Assembly: GCF_031119335.1 (NCBI RefSeq)
Contig: NZ_JAVHXT010000008.1
Location: forward strand, 124,587 to 183,021
DNA length: 58,435 nt
Source: Pedobacter sp.
GTDB taxonomy: Bacteria > Bacteroidota > Bacteroidia > Sphingobacteriales > Sphingobacteriaceae
Direction of reading: 5' to 3'
Positions 1-7,322 of this stretch are shown here, piece after piece (position 1 is the first letter of the stretch; every line of letters begins with the position of its first letter). The notes below the pieces were generated by a model. It had not been told where the DNA came from and did not search any database. It saw nothing but the letters and a program-made list of their open reading frames with translations. A program made the position numbers and the translations under genes.

Positions 1-630
1 AGTTCATGCAAAAGTTTTGCTGCCTATTACTTCAGAATCCAATAAGGCCGTCCGTCGTGCTTAGCAATGTCGGTTCTACTTTGCACCGCCCATATCCCCC
101 TTCCCCTTGCACGTCATGTCGACGATCCGTAGGGAGGAGATATCTCCAAGTTCATCTGCACTGGCCCTCCTATTCCGTCATCTCAGGTTAAGTTTGGGAT
201 CGTAATGCTGTTTAAGTATTTCCCGCTCTACCGATGCTCGGCACAAGTTATGCTGGAGAGGCATCTTCTTTATCCTTGATGATAAAGAAGCAAACAATCA
301 AGGCTGAATTGCCTTCCTTGTACTAGACTAGCAAAACTTTTTCAGCGAAATTAGAATGTCCTCCTACCGCTTTTACCCTAGCTCGACTGCCTAATTTCTT
401 GTTATTGCTAAATGTTAGTTCATGCAAAAGTTTTGCTGCCTATTACTTCAGAATCCAATAAGGCCGTCCGTTGTGCTTAGCAATGTCGGTTCTACTTTGC
501 ACCGCCCATATCCCCCTTCTCCTTGCACGTCATGTCGACGATCCCTAGGTAGGAGATATCTCCAAGTTCTTTATCACTGTGCCTCCTATTCCGTCATCCC
601 AGATTTAGTCTGGGATCGTAATGCTGTAGT
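1..630. repeat. Direct repeat pair of about 210 bp
   Basis: Bases 1-213 and 417-628 are near-identical copies offset by 416 bp, differing mainly in the short segments between palindromes. Each copy holds an imperfect palindrome of the CGTCATnTCGACGATCC...AGGAGATATCTCC kind and a second one ending in GGGATCGTAATGCTGT. The first copy begins at the window edge, so the element may extend upstream. Between them (about 260-300) is a TTGATGATAAAG hairpin followed by ATCAAGGCTG, the same module seen at 1630, 4940 and 11440. Frames that cross the repeats give proline- and serine-rich translations with no protein features, so I call the stretch non-coding. Confidence 0.85.
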
Positions 631-738
631 TTTTACTGCCAGAAGTCAATAAAGCCTTTTACTGTTTTAAGAGGGTCTTCATTGCATCTAAGTTTAATAT
701 TCATAGCAATATAAAGACCCTCTGTGTCGCGATAACTG

Positions 739-1311
739 TTAACTTGAAATGATGTTATCAAATGTGACTGTATTGCCCGGTGTATCCTTTGCGGTGACTT
801 CTAAATTTGAGCCAAGCACAGTAGGGTTAGCCACCGTGGCGATGTACTCCCAGTCTAGACCATTATCTAAGGGTGTTGCTGCACCTTGTTCGATAACGGC
901 GTTTGTGGAATCCAATATCCTAATGTTTACTGATTGTAGCTTAAAGTTATCTACTACTCTAAATTGAATTCTGTCACCGATTGCGCCATTGTATTCATCT
1001 GCCATTACTTTTCTAAGTTCTGGTGCTTTCAAATAATCGGCGAAGGCAATGTTGTAAGCCGACTGCCCTGGCTTTGCCTTTGCTTGATATTCTTCTTTTA
1101 AAGCTGGATTACTGATTGCCGCTTTTGCGTAGTACGCTGCTTCGGTAAAACGATCTCTAACTTCTAACTGCGCCACGGTTAGTGGTTTGTTTGATGGTTT
1201 TGGACGACGGGCTACAATTGTTTTATCTGCTGCATTTGTACGAAACACTAACATTTTTCCGATGGTACCGCTTACGCCTTTCATTACGACGTTGTTTGTT
1301 GATCTTGCCAT
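739..1311 (-). CDS. Conserved Bacteroidota hypothetical protein, 190 aa
   Basis: I recognise the sequence type but not a function. The N-terminus (MARSTNNVVMKGVSGTIG) and the internal AKPGQSAYNIAFADYL stretch are typical of a hypothetical family repeated many times in Bacteroidota genomes. The first half is charged and probably helical. The second half (about residues 110-190) alternates beta-type residues and may form a small beta-sandwich. There is no signal peptide or membrane segment. The start ATG at 1311 is the only plausible one because it begins the conserved N-terminus. The gene stands alone, and its upstream region carries an unusual 11-bp tandem array (1508-1595). Role unknown. Confidence 0.8.
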   Translation of the reverse strand: MARSTNNVVMKGVSGTIGKMLVFRTNAADKTIVARRPKPSNKPLTVAQLEVRDRFTEAAYYAKAAISNPALKEEYQAKAKPGQSAYNIAFADYLKAPELRKVMADEYNGAIGDRIQFRVVDNFKLQSVNIRILDSTNAVIEQGAATPLDNGLDWEYIATVANPTVLGSNLEVTAKDTPGNTVTFDNIISS

Positions 1312-1451
1312 GATGTTGTTTGTTTTTTAAAAGTTTAAAATTCTGTTAAAAAGCTTTTTCCGGAATGCTTTGATAAACCAAAGTTGAAATATAAATTACT
1401 GACATACAATTTGTTGTTCGCTATCGCATGCATTTATACTTCTTTAGTCCT

Positions 1452-1463
1452 TTTAGTACTAAA
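1452..1463. promoter_or_regulatory. 12-bp perfect palindrome upstream of the 190-aa gene
   Basis: TTTAGTACTAAA is perfectly self-complementary and is preceded by a partial copy (TTTAGT at 1443-1448). It sits between the 11-bp array and the start codon of the minus-strand gene, so it could be an operator. No regulator is identified. Confidence 0.3.
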
Positions 1464-1507
1464 GTTGCGCTAAATGGTATTTTGTTCGGAATTTGCGTAT
1501 CTCGTCC

Positions 1508-1595
1508 ATGTGTGGTTCATGTGTGATTCATGTATTGTTGATGTGTAGTTGTTGTGCCGACCATGTGTGGTGGTAGTGTGGAGGTAGTGTTGTTC
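1508..1595. repeat. Degenerate 11-bp tandem array, 8 units
   Basis: Eight consecutive 11-bp units run without gaps. The first two are ATGTGTGGTTC and ATGTGTGATTC, followed by increasingly diverged copies, for example ATGTATTGTTG, ATGTGTAGTTG and ATGTGTGGTGG. The array lies about 200 bp upstream of the minus-strand gene starting at 1311. A period near one helical turn would place the same bases on one DNA face. It is too short and too diverged for a CRISPR array. Confidence 0.7.
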
Positions 1596-1599
1596 TTAG

Positions 1600-2160
1600 T
1601 TTTCCGCTCTTTGCCGCGGTGGCATCTCCTTTTTTCTTGATAAAAAAGGAGGAAAAAATCAAGGCTGCATAAAATCTTCCTAAAAGCTGATTTATCAAGC
1701 TAAATAAAAAGAACTCGCTACGCTCAAACAGCTTTTTATTTTTAACGCTCTCCCTCTCAGCTTTCTTAACGTCGATTTTATGAGGCCGTTGTTCGTTTTT
1801 AGCAATGATGATGCTATTTTTCCTTTACTTCGCTCCATCCGCCCTCTCACGTCATTGCGAGGCCTTGGTTTGAGCGAGCCGTGGCAATCTCGAATTTTTT
1901 AGCACTGTCTTTCATTCTCCGTCATCCCGTACTTGATACGGGATCTTAATACGGTAATTTTCAATTTACTGAGTTATTGTTTCTGCAACACTTCTGCACC
2001 AAGCTAGTATCCTACAGATTTTATAGAACTACTTAAGTTTTATCGGCTTACACTGCGCTACGCCAAGAGGCCGTTCCTCGTACTTAGGAATAGATGTGCT
2101 GTGTGGATACTACTCCCTATTCGTCATTTCGACGTTAGGAGAAATCTAACAGTATCTGGG
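1600..2160. repeat. Composite intergenic repeat element
   Basis: This gene-free stretch contains, in order: a TTGATAAAAAAG hairpin followed by AATCAAGGCTG (about 1635-1667); a 51-bp block at 1699-1749 with arms AAATAAAAAG and CTTTTTATTT; a TTAACGTCGAT...GAGGCCGT segment; a GTCATTGCGAGG...GTGGCAATCTC palindrome (1851-1891); and a CGTCATCCCGTA...TACGGGATC palindrome (1920-1945). The same modules in the same order recur at about 4940-5290 and 11430-11850. A further CGTCAT-type palindrome lies at about 2122-2150. Confidence 0.85.
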
Positions 2161-2183
2161 GTTGGGTTGAAGCTTTTGCATTG

Positions 2184-2212
2184 AAAAAGCCAGTCGCAAA
2201 TTTGGGACTGGC
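2184..2212 (-). terminator. Intrinsic terminator of the 64-aa gene
   Basis: On the minus strand, GCCAGTC and GACTGGC form a 7-bp stem followed by TTTTT. It lies just downstream of the minus-strand stop codon at 2223. Confidence 0.75.
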
Positions 2213-2222
2213 CTAAGCTATT

Positions 2223-2417
2223 TTACCAACATGACTTGGTAACGAGTTCGAATTCGATGCCTGTATAGTCGGCGAATTCTTTGAGGCTTACGTATTGATG
2301 GTTTTGCTTGTTTAGTTTGGTTTTAATTTCTCTTAATAGTTTTTGGGATGATCGTATGCCTTTACCAGTGATAATGCTGATGTCTTTAGCATAGATACAC
2401 AGTCTGTTTGTTTTCAT
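2223..2417 (-). CDS. Small hypothetical protein, possible winged-helix type, 64 aa
   Basis: This is a basic protein of 64 residues with a KDISIITGKG...SSQKLLREIKTKL segment followed by a KEFADYTGIE segment. The pattern (helix, turn, helix, then a second short helical unit) is common among small Sphingobacteriaceae proteins and looks like a minimal DNA-binding or excisionase-like fold. It ends at a clear intrinsic terminator and lies 160 bp downstream of the LytTR gene on the same strand, so the two may be cotranscribed. No function can be assigned; DNA binding is an inference from composition and predicted helices. Confidence 0.65.
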   Translation of the reverse strand: MKTNRLCIYAKDISIITGKGIRSSQKLLREIKTKLNKQNHQYVSLKEFADYTGIEFELVTKSCW

Positions 2418-2577
2418 AATGAAATATTAAGGTAAATGATAGATGTGTTACAGCCCTATACACATCGTTTAAGATAAACTACCGTTCTTTTATAGCTTGG
2501 TTAATTTCAATTCAAATTAAAGTGTTTCCATAATGCACTAAAAGGCTAATATGGGTCATTTAAGGTATAAATGCGAA

Positions 2578-3435
2578 TTAATGTATGTGATTGTTAGTAA
2601 ACCAAGCAGTGAATCGCTTTTTGTTTGCCTGACTTACGATAAAGTTTTCTGGATTGACTTGTTTATGGAAATCGGGTTTCAACGTGATGGCATATCGTTT
2701 AGATTGGATAGGTTTTATTGAGAGAATTACGTTTTTCGATATAATGCAGGTGGGATTTATAGCAAAATATTCCTCTAGAGATAATTCTTCCATTGTCCTT
2801 TTTATGGATTTAAACCATGCAAAGGTACTACCATCGGCGTAAGTCACCATGTATTGCCTATCCTTTTTAAGAACGAAAGCAATTTTTCGATCAGTCTTTC
2901 TTTCTGCAAGTTTTGTTCGATGTGGAGCTTTCTTGGGTGTCTCTTCTGTCAATGAATGAACTCGGTCAAATAAAAACCTATTCACTAATAAGCCTTGCCG
3001 AATCATATAGTATACATTCATGCCAATAATGTATGCCATAATCATTGGAAAGTCGTGATTGAAATATCTTGGTATGCGTTCCGTCACATTATTTGCATAG
3101 AAAAATATATAAGCTGATAAAAAAGCTATTATCGCTACGACGCCAATGCCAATTAAAACCTGCAGCACAAGCCTAATTTTCCAATTGCTTAGATATGGAT
3201 AACGCTTATCTAACTGAGTTGTTAATGCATAGACTAACTGAAAGAGCAGAAATGCAATAAAAAAACTGATCGCTAAAGAGTAGAGATAGCCATTTACAAG
3301 TACTATTTCGAAGAAGCCGTACTTAGAAGTGTGGGTTAAAATATAGTGCGCAGCTAGCAATGACATTAACATTCTAATGTATAGGTCATTGTAAATAGGT
3401 CGTTGGTGGTTCAGAAGGTTGATTGTGTTTTTCAT
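2578..3435 (-). CDS. Membrane-anchored LytTR-family transcriptional regulator, 285 aa
   Basis: The N-terminal half has four hydrophobic membrane segments (about residues 18-36, 46-70, 85-112 and 126-148). A charged linker (TEETPKKAPHRTKLAERKTD) follows, then a C-terminal LytTR DNA-binding domain from about residue 180 to 283. That domain includes the expected YMVTYADGSTFAWFKSIKRTMEEL-like strand and turn pattern and a late KRYAITLKPDF element. There is no response-regulator receiver domain, so this is the membrane-tethered LytTR class rather than a two-component regulator. It is divergent from the gene at 3652, and two 20-bp direct repeats lie between them. Autoregulation or control of the divergent pair is likely, but its signal is unknown. 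Confidence 0.85.
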   Translation of the reverse strand: MKNTINLLNHQRPIYNDLYIRMLMSLLAAHYILTHTSKYGFFEIVLVNGYLYSLAISFFIAFLLFQLVYALTTQLDKRYPYLSNWKIRLVLQVLIGIGVVAIIAFLSAYIFFYANNVTERIPRYFNHDFPMIMAYIIGMNVYYMIRQGLLVNRFLFDRVHSLTEETPKKAPHRTKLAERKTDRKIAFVLKKDRQYMVTYADGSTFAWFKSIKRTMEELSLEEYFAINPTCIISKNVILSIKPIQSKRYAITLKPDFHKQVNPENFIVSQANKKRFTAWFTNNHIH

Positions 3436-3530
3436 AAGCGCTTAAGTAGGTTGATGGAATATAAGAAAGAAAATTATGATTTTATAGTTAGGTGAATATC
3501 TCGGTGGTCCCAAACGTAAGTATTTTATTC

Positions 3531-3572
3531 ATTTTGGATGAGTTAGCACAACATTTTGGATGAGTTAGCACA
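3531..3572. promoter_or_regulatory. 20-bp direct repeats spaced 22 bp, candidate LytTR binding site
   Basis: ATTTTGGATGAGTTAGCACA occurs exactly twice, at 3531-3550 and 3553-3572. The 22-bp period is about two helical turns, the usual arrangement for LytTR proteins, which bind two short direct repeats on one DNA face. The site lies in the divergent region between the LytTR gene (start 3435) and the gene at 3652. Confidence 0.7.
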
Positions 3573-3651
3573 TTTAGGAACATGAACATTTGCATTGTTT
3601 AAGCGGTGAGCGGCATTTTTGGGCATTATTAACCTTTTAAATACATTTTTT

Positions 3652-4032
3652 ATGAAAAAAATTGATTTTACAACAGCAGGTGCTGCTGAACTCATGCAAG
3701 CACTGTATGGATTAGACGATGTTGCACTTAAGCAAGAGGCCGATCTTGTACTGGCAGATTTTAGTTCTTGGCTTATCTCAAAATTTAACTTTGATGATTC
3801 ACAGGTTAACTATCTTAATGGTATGAGCAAAATACTGCTTCAGTTTACGGGCTCACAGGTTTCATTCGCTATGAGACACCGCTTACCTATCACTTTAGAA
3901 AAACCTCTACAACGAAGTGTTAGTGCTAGAGACACGAAGTTAATAGAAACGAAAACTAAAATTGACGCTAGCGGAGATGGTGATGGCAATGAAAACGCGG
4001 AAGGCGAAGTTGTCATAGAAATCAGTTACTAA
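3652..4032 (+). CDS. Hypothetical protein, 126 aa
   Basis: I do not recognise this protein. The start was set at the ATG at 3652 (MKKIDFTTAG), because the reading frame upstream has only a TTG and overlaps the promoter region. Residues 1-80 look helical (TAGAAELMQALYGLDDVALKQEADLV and following). The tail is polar and acidic with a GDGDGNENAEGE stretch, so it is probably disordered. There is no signal peptide or membrane segment. It lies directly downstream of the LytTR-type direct repeats and upstream of a Crp-like gene, with a hairpin between the two, so it may be a LytTR target. Confidence 0.65.
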   Translation: MKKIDFTTAGAAELMQALYGLDDVALKQEADLVLADFSSWLISKFNFDDSQVNYLNGMSKILLQFTGSQVSFAMRHRLPITLEKPLQRSVSARDTKLIETKTKIDASGDGDGNENAEGEVVIEISY

Positions 4033-4041
4033 CCTTTCAAA

Positions 4042-4078
4042 AGCAGGGTCGGACAGCCCTTCGACCCTGCTTAGTATT
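4042..4078 (+). terminator. Stem-loop between the 126-aa gene and the Crp-like gene
   Basis: AGCAGGGTCG (4042-4051) and CGACCCTGCT (4062-4071) form a perfect 10-bp stem with a 10-nt loop, followed by TAGTATTTTTC. The start codon of the next gene is only 13 bp after the stem, so this may be a leaky terminator or an attenuator. Confidence 0.7.
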
Positions 4079-4083
4079 TTTCT

Positions 4084-4632
4084 ATGGAACAGCTCTTAAC
4101 TTCTTTAAAACTTAAACTTCAAAAGCTTGGTGCCTTACAACCTGAAGCATGGGAAATGATTTGTTTCCATTTGGTCACGATACAGCTTAAACCCAATCAA
4201 AGTTTCGTCCGTAGCGAAGGTAGTTTAGCCTTTGTGGCGGAAGGTGTACTGAAAGAATATGACGTTGCAGATCGTAAACAGCCTAGCATCATCAATTTTA
4301 TCACTATCGGACAGTGTATCCATACTCGAAGTTACAATCGAAAATATTATCTTAAAGCGTGCACCTCTAGTATCATTTATTTTTGGAATGAGACTGTATT
4401 GCTTGAAATTTCAAAGGAATTTAATGAATTGAGGCCTATTTACCATCGGCTTTGTGCAGAATATGATGAGGGTATTTTATTTAGAATGAGGCTCTTGGAA
4501 ATGACTGTTCCGAGAAGGATCAGTGCTTTTAGAGTTGTTTTTAAGGACGTAGTGCCTTATTTGAAGAAAAAGGATATTGCAAATTATTTGAATTTACATT
4601 ATACAAATTTTTTGAGGCACTGGAATTCTTAG
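4084..4632 (+). CDS. Crp/Fnr-like cyclic-nucleotide-binding-domain protein, 182 aa
   Basis: The layout is that of the short Crp-like proteins common in Bacteroidota. Residues about 15-110 form a beta-roll of the cNMP-binding type (LKPNQSFVRSEGSLAFVAEGVLKEYDV, then FITIGQCIHTRSY). A long helix follows (about 115-150). The C-terminus, LKKKDIANYLNLHYTNFLRH, looks like a helix-turn-helix that ends early. The canonical cAMP-contacting residues are not evident, so the ligand is unknown. It probably acts as a transcription factor. It is cotranscribed with, or attenuated relative to, the gene at 3652. Confidence 0.7.
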   Translation: MEQLLTSLKLKLQKLGALQPEAWEMICFHLVTIQLKPNQSFVRSEGSLAFVAEGVLKEYDVADRKQPSIINFITIGQCIHTRSYNRKYYLKACTSSIIYFWNETVLLEISKEFNELRPIYHRLCAEYDEGILFRMRLLEMTVPRRISAFRVVFKDVVPYLKKKDIANYLNLHYTNFLRHWNS

Positions 4633-4679
4633 AGTTATTTTTTCTTCCACCCCACTAGCAAATTCATATCTTTTAATTT

Positions 4680-5350
4680 TCTTTTGCGTCGGAATCCAAT
4701 AAGGCCGTCTTTCATGCTTAGCAAGGCCAATGCTTTTTCTCACCACCCTTCCACGTCATCTCGACTTCGGAGAGATCTAGCATCATGCTATATGGACATT
4801 TATAAAAGTCGTTCTCCCCTGCTTGTCATCCTTAGCCTGTCCCGAACACTTCGGGAAAGCATTCCCAAGTTCCTTAGCACCATCCACTCCCTTCTCGTCA
4901 TCACAGATTTAGTCTGGGATCGTAATGCTATAGTTTTTTCTCAATTTCTTTTCCATTGATGAAAAGAAACAAACCTGAAGCTTTAGCGAAAGCATACTTA
5001 CAGATAAAATATAATAGACTAATTAGGTATAAATCTAGGCTGCATAAAATCTTCCTAAAGCTGTAGCCTACAGCTAAATAAAAAGAACTCGCTACGCTCA
5101 AACAACTTTTTATTTTTAACGCTGCCGTCTCCACCTTTTTTAACGTCGATTTGATTAGGCCGTCTTTCGTGCTTAGCAATATTGGTTCACGTTTGCAAAG
5201 TTTACCTAGGTCTTCCGTCAATCCATGCCGTCATTGCGAGGCCGGGTTTGAGCGAGCCGTGGCAATCTCAAAGTTCATTGGAGCCACCTACCTGATTTGC
5301 CTAGTACAAAATTCTGATTTTTTAGAAGGGAGAGTTAGCTACGGCTAGCT
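4680..5350. repeat. Composite intergenic repeat cluster
   Basis: No credible gene lies between 4633 and 5580. This part holds a CGTCATCTCGACTTCGGAGAGATCT palindrome (about 4753), a CAGATTTAGTCTG...GGGATCGTAATGCT unit (about 4900-4930) and a TTGATGAAAAG hairpin (about 4955). The 51-bp AAATAAAAAG/CTTTTTATTT block follows at 5073-5123, then GGCCGTCTTTCGTGCTTAGCAAT and a GTCATTGCGAGG...GTGGCAATCTC palindrome (5230-5269). These are the same modules as at 1600-2160 and 11430-11850. Confidence 0.85.
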
Positions 5351-5509
5351 TATTTCATAGCTACAGCTAAGTTTATCGACTTCATTTCGTGCTGAACTTT
5401 ACCGCATGCAACATTTATTCTCTTTCGTTTTTATTTGACCTTTACCTGTACCGATCCAGTGATGAATATTTTATAGCGGTTGTGTATATGTCAGTTAGCT
5501 GTTTGTTGT

Positions 5510-5540
5510 GTTGCTTCAATCTAATTTTAACTTAACTTTT
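5510..5540 (+). promoter_or_regulatory. Bacteroidota-type promoter for the 115-aa gene
   Basis: A GTTG -33 box (5510-5513) and a TAACTTTT -7 box (5533-5540, consensus TAnnTTTG) are separated by 19 bp. The start codon follows 40 bp later. Confidence 0.5.
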
Positions 5541-5580
5541 TCGTCTGTTTTTTCAAGTGCAATAAAGCAGTCAAGGAATT

Positions 5581-5928
5581 ATGAAAAATTTAAAAAGTTT
5601 GATGTTTGGCCTTGTAGCGCTGGTAATGGTGTTCGGCTTGGTGTTTACAGTTAGTGCCTTTAAAGCAAAGTCTGTTAAAAAAACTACTATTTTTTGGCGT
5701 TACAATCCAAATGATGCCTCAGACCTTCGAAACGAAGAAGCCTATAGCATTGTTGCGAATCCAGGAGCAGCTAGCTGTGACCCAGGTACAGATTTACCCT
5801 GTGTGCTTGAAGTAGATGCCAGTATTGATGATGAGACAAAATTACATGACTATTTAAATGATATGATTTTGTTCCCCAATGACGCGGACATTACTGCTTC
5901 TACAAGTTACAAAAAACTTTCGGACTAA
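5581..5928 (+). CDS. DUF6520-like small secreted protein, 115 aa
   Basis: The protein has a short basic start, a hydrophobic signal or anchor segment (about residues 5-27, SLMFGLVALVMVFGLVFTVSA), and a small exported domain of about 85 residues. That domain has two cysteines (in SCDPGTDLPCVLEV) that could form a disulfide. Length and layout fit the DUF6520 group of small Bacteroidota exported proteins, which have no known function. It has its own promoter and ends at a strong bidirectional stem-loop shared with the convergent SusD gene. Assignment to DUF6520 is by resemblance only. Confidence 0.7.
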   Translation: MKNLKSLMFGLVALVMVFGLVFTVSAFKAKSVKKTTIFWRYNPNDASDLRNEEAYSIVANPGAASCDPGTDLPCVLEVDASIDDETKLHDYLNDMILFPNDADITASTSYKKLSD

Positions 5929-5934
5929 ATAAAA

Positions 5935-5964
5935 GCAACCTGTAGCTATTTAGCTACAGGTTGC
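5935..5964. terminator. Bidirectional terminator between convergent genes
   Basis: GCAACCTGTAGCTA (5935-5948) and TAGCTACAGGTTGC (5951-5964) are perfectly complementary, a 14-bp stem. It sits between the stop codons of the 115-aa gene (plus) and the SusD gene (minus). Confidence 0.8.
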
Positions 5965-5969
5965 AATGT

Positions 5970-7313
5970 TCACCTTGGATTTTGAGCAATACCACTCAAC
6001 TCAATAATATCCGCAGGTATTTGAATAGCGTACCGCAAACTGTTAGGCAACAGGACATGATTTGTATTGTTCACCGTTCTTGATAAAACAATATTATCGC
6101 CTTCTTTATTCCATCTTTTAATGTCCATCCAGCGCAGTCCCCTAAAAGGCAGCTCCCTTCTTCTCTCCTCTTTTATCTTTATCAGTAAATTTGCAGCGCT
6201 CATCATTTGCAAATCAATATAATTTGCTTTTTTAAATCTATTTCTCCGCAAGTAGTTTAAATCGTCTAGCGCATTGTTGAGCTTAGCAATTCTTGCCGCA
6301 GATTCTGCTCTAATTAATAGTAATTCGTCTGTAGCTAAGCCATTGAAAAAATTCCCAGAACCAGAATAGTAACCTTTAAATATAAAATTAGTACCACTGC
6401 TTTTAAAAAACAGTGTTTTTCTTAAATCGTTAGGTTCATATAAGGCATAAAGTTCTGGATTAATCAAGGCTCTAGTTTGCGCTAAGTGACCAGAACCACC
6501 GTATCTGTTCTCATGAATTACCTCTTTATTAAAAGCTGCAAACGGGAAATTATCATTTACATTCAACGTGTTGTAATCTATCAATTCACTATTCAACTTT
6601 AAACATGAGTCTGCATAAAGATATGCTTGATCGTAATTTTGCATCATCAAAAAACTTCTAGCCAACATACCAAAAGCAGCGGCCTTATTTGGTCGCATAA
6701 GGTGAACCTGCTTTACTGGCAGGCTGCGGGTTGCCTTTAGTAAATCGTCGGTAATTTGGCGATATGTTTCTTTTAAGCTTGCCCGAGTTGTTTTTACATT
6801 AAAATCGGTACCAAGCCTAAGTGGAATACCCAATGTTTCATTTGCGGTAGGCTCACTATAAGCTGGTGCCCAAACACTTGCCACGTTTAAAAATGCTTTT
6901 GCCCGAAAAAATAGCGCTTGGGCTTTTACAGCAGTAGCATTTGGATTACTTGTTTCCATAGCTGTAGCTTGTTCTATGACTAGGTTTGCGATATAAACTT
7001 GCTTATAAACATCAGTCCATGCATTGTTTCTTTCATCAAAAACATTATCTACTCCCCATACGTAAATGTTTCTTTCGGTTTCTTTTCTAGCCTGAAAAAC
7101 GGCATCTGTTAGAAAATAATTATCAGCGCAAATTTCTGCTACAGAAGGATCGCTGTAATTCATTACCCCAAAATTATCTAGCAATGCCTGTAAATCTTCT
7201 ACGGTAGAAACAACTACCAGTTTTTTATCGGGCTTTACGTCTAAATATTCTTTGCAGGATAGACCAAATATGCTGAACAGCAAAATTGATATAGCTTTAT
7301 ATATTCTTTCCAT
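5970..7313 (-). CDS. SusD/RagB-family outer-membrane lipoprotein, 447 aa
   Basis: SusD-like lipoproteins cap SusC-type TonB-dependent transporters at the cell surface and help capture the ligand. Residues 1-20 are a lipoprotein signal with cysteine at position 20 (FGLSC). The helical TPR-like body is evident, with AKAQALFFRAKAFLNVASVWAP matching the conserved SusD helix pair. The C-terminal part carries the usual RRRELPFRGLRWMDIKRW motif. It is the last gene of a TlpA-SusC-SusD operon, 9 bp after SusC. No carbohydrate enzymes lie nearby, so the cargo may be a peptide or another nutrient rather than a glycan. Confidence 0.9.
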   Translation of the reverse strand: MERIYKAISILLFSIFGLSCKEYLDVKPDKKLVVVSTVEDLQALLDNFGVMNYSDPSVAEICADNYFLTDAVFQARKETERNIYVWGVDNVFDERNNAWTDVYKQVYIANLVIEQATAMETSNPNATAVKAQALFFRAKAFLNVASVWAPAYSEPTANETLGIPLRLGTDFNVKTTRASLKETYRQITDDLLKATRSLPVKQVHLMRPNKAAAFGMLARSFLMMQNYDQAYLYADSCLKLNSELIDYNTLNVNDNFPFAAFNKEVIHENRYGGSGHLAQTRALINPELYALYEPNDLRKTLFFKSSGTNFIFKGYYSGSGNFFNGLATDELLLIRAESAARIAKLNNALDDLNYLRRNRFKKANYIDLQMMSAANLLIKIKEERRRELPFRGLRWMDIKRWNKEGDNIVLSRTVNNTNHVLLPNSLRYAIQIPADIIELSGIAQNPR

Positions 7314-7322
7314 TTTTTTGAA

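Noticed and set aside
6..652. Two similar short frames at 6-191 and 422-652
   Set aside because: They are the same direct repeat read twice; a non-coding repeat explains them.
1508..1595. 11-bp array as a CRISPR
   Set aside because: Units are too short, adjacent without spacers, and no cas genes are present.
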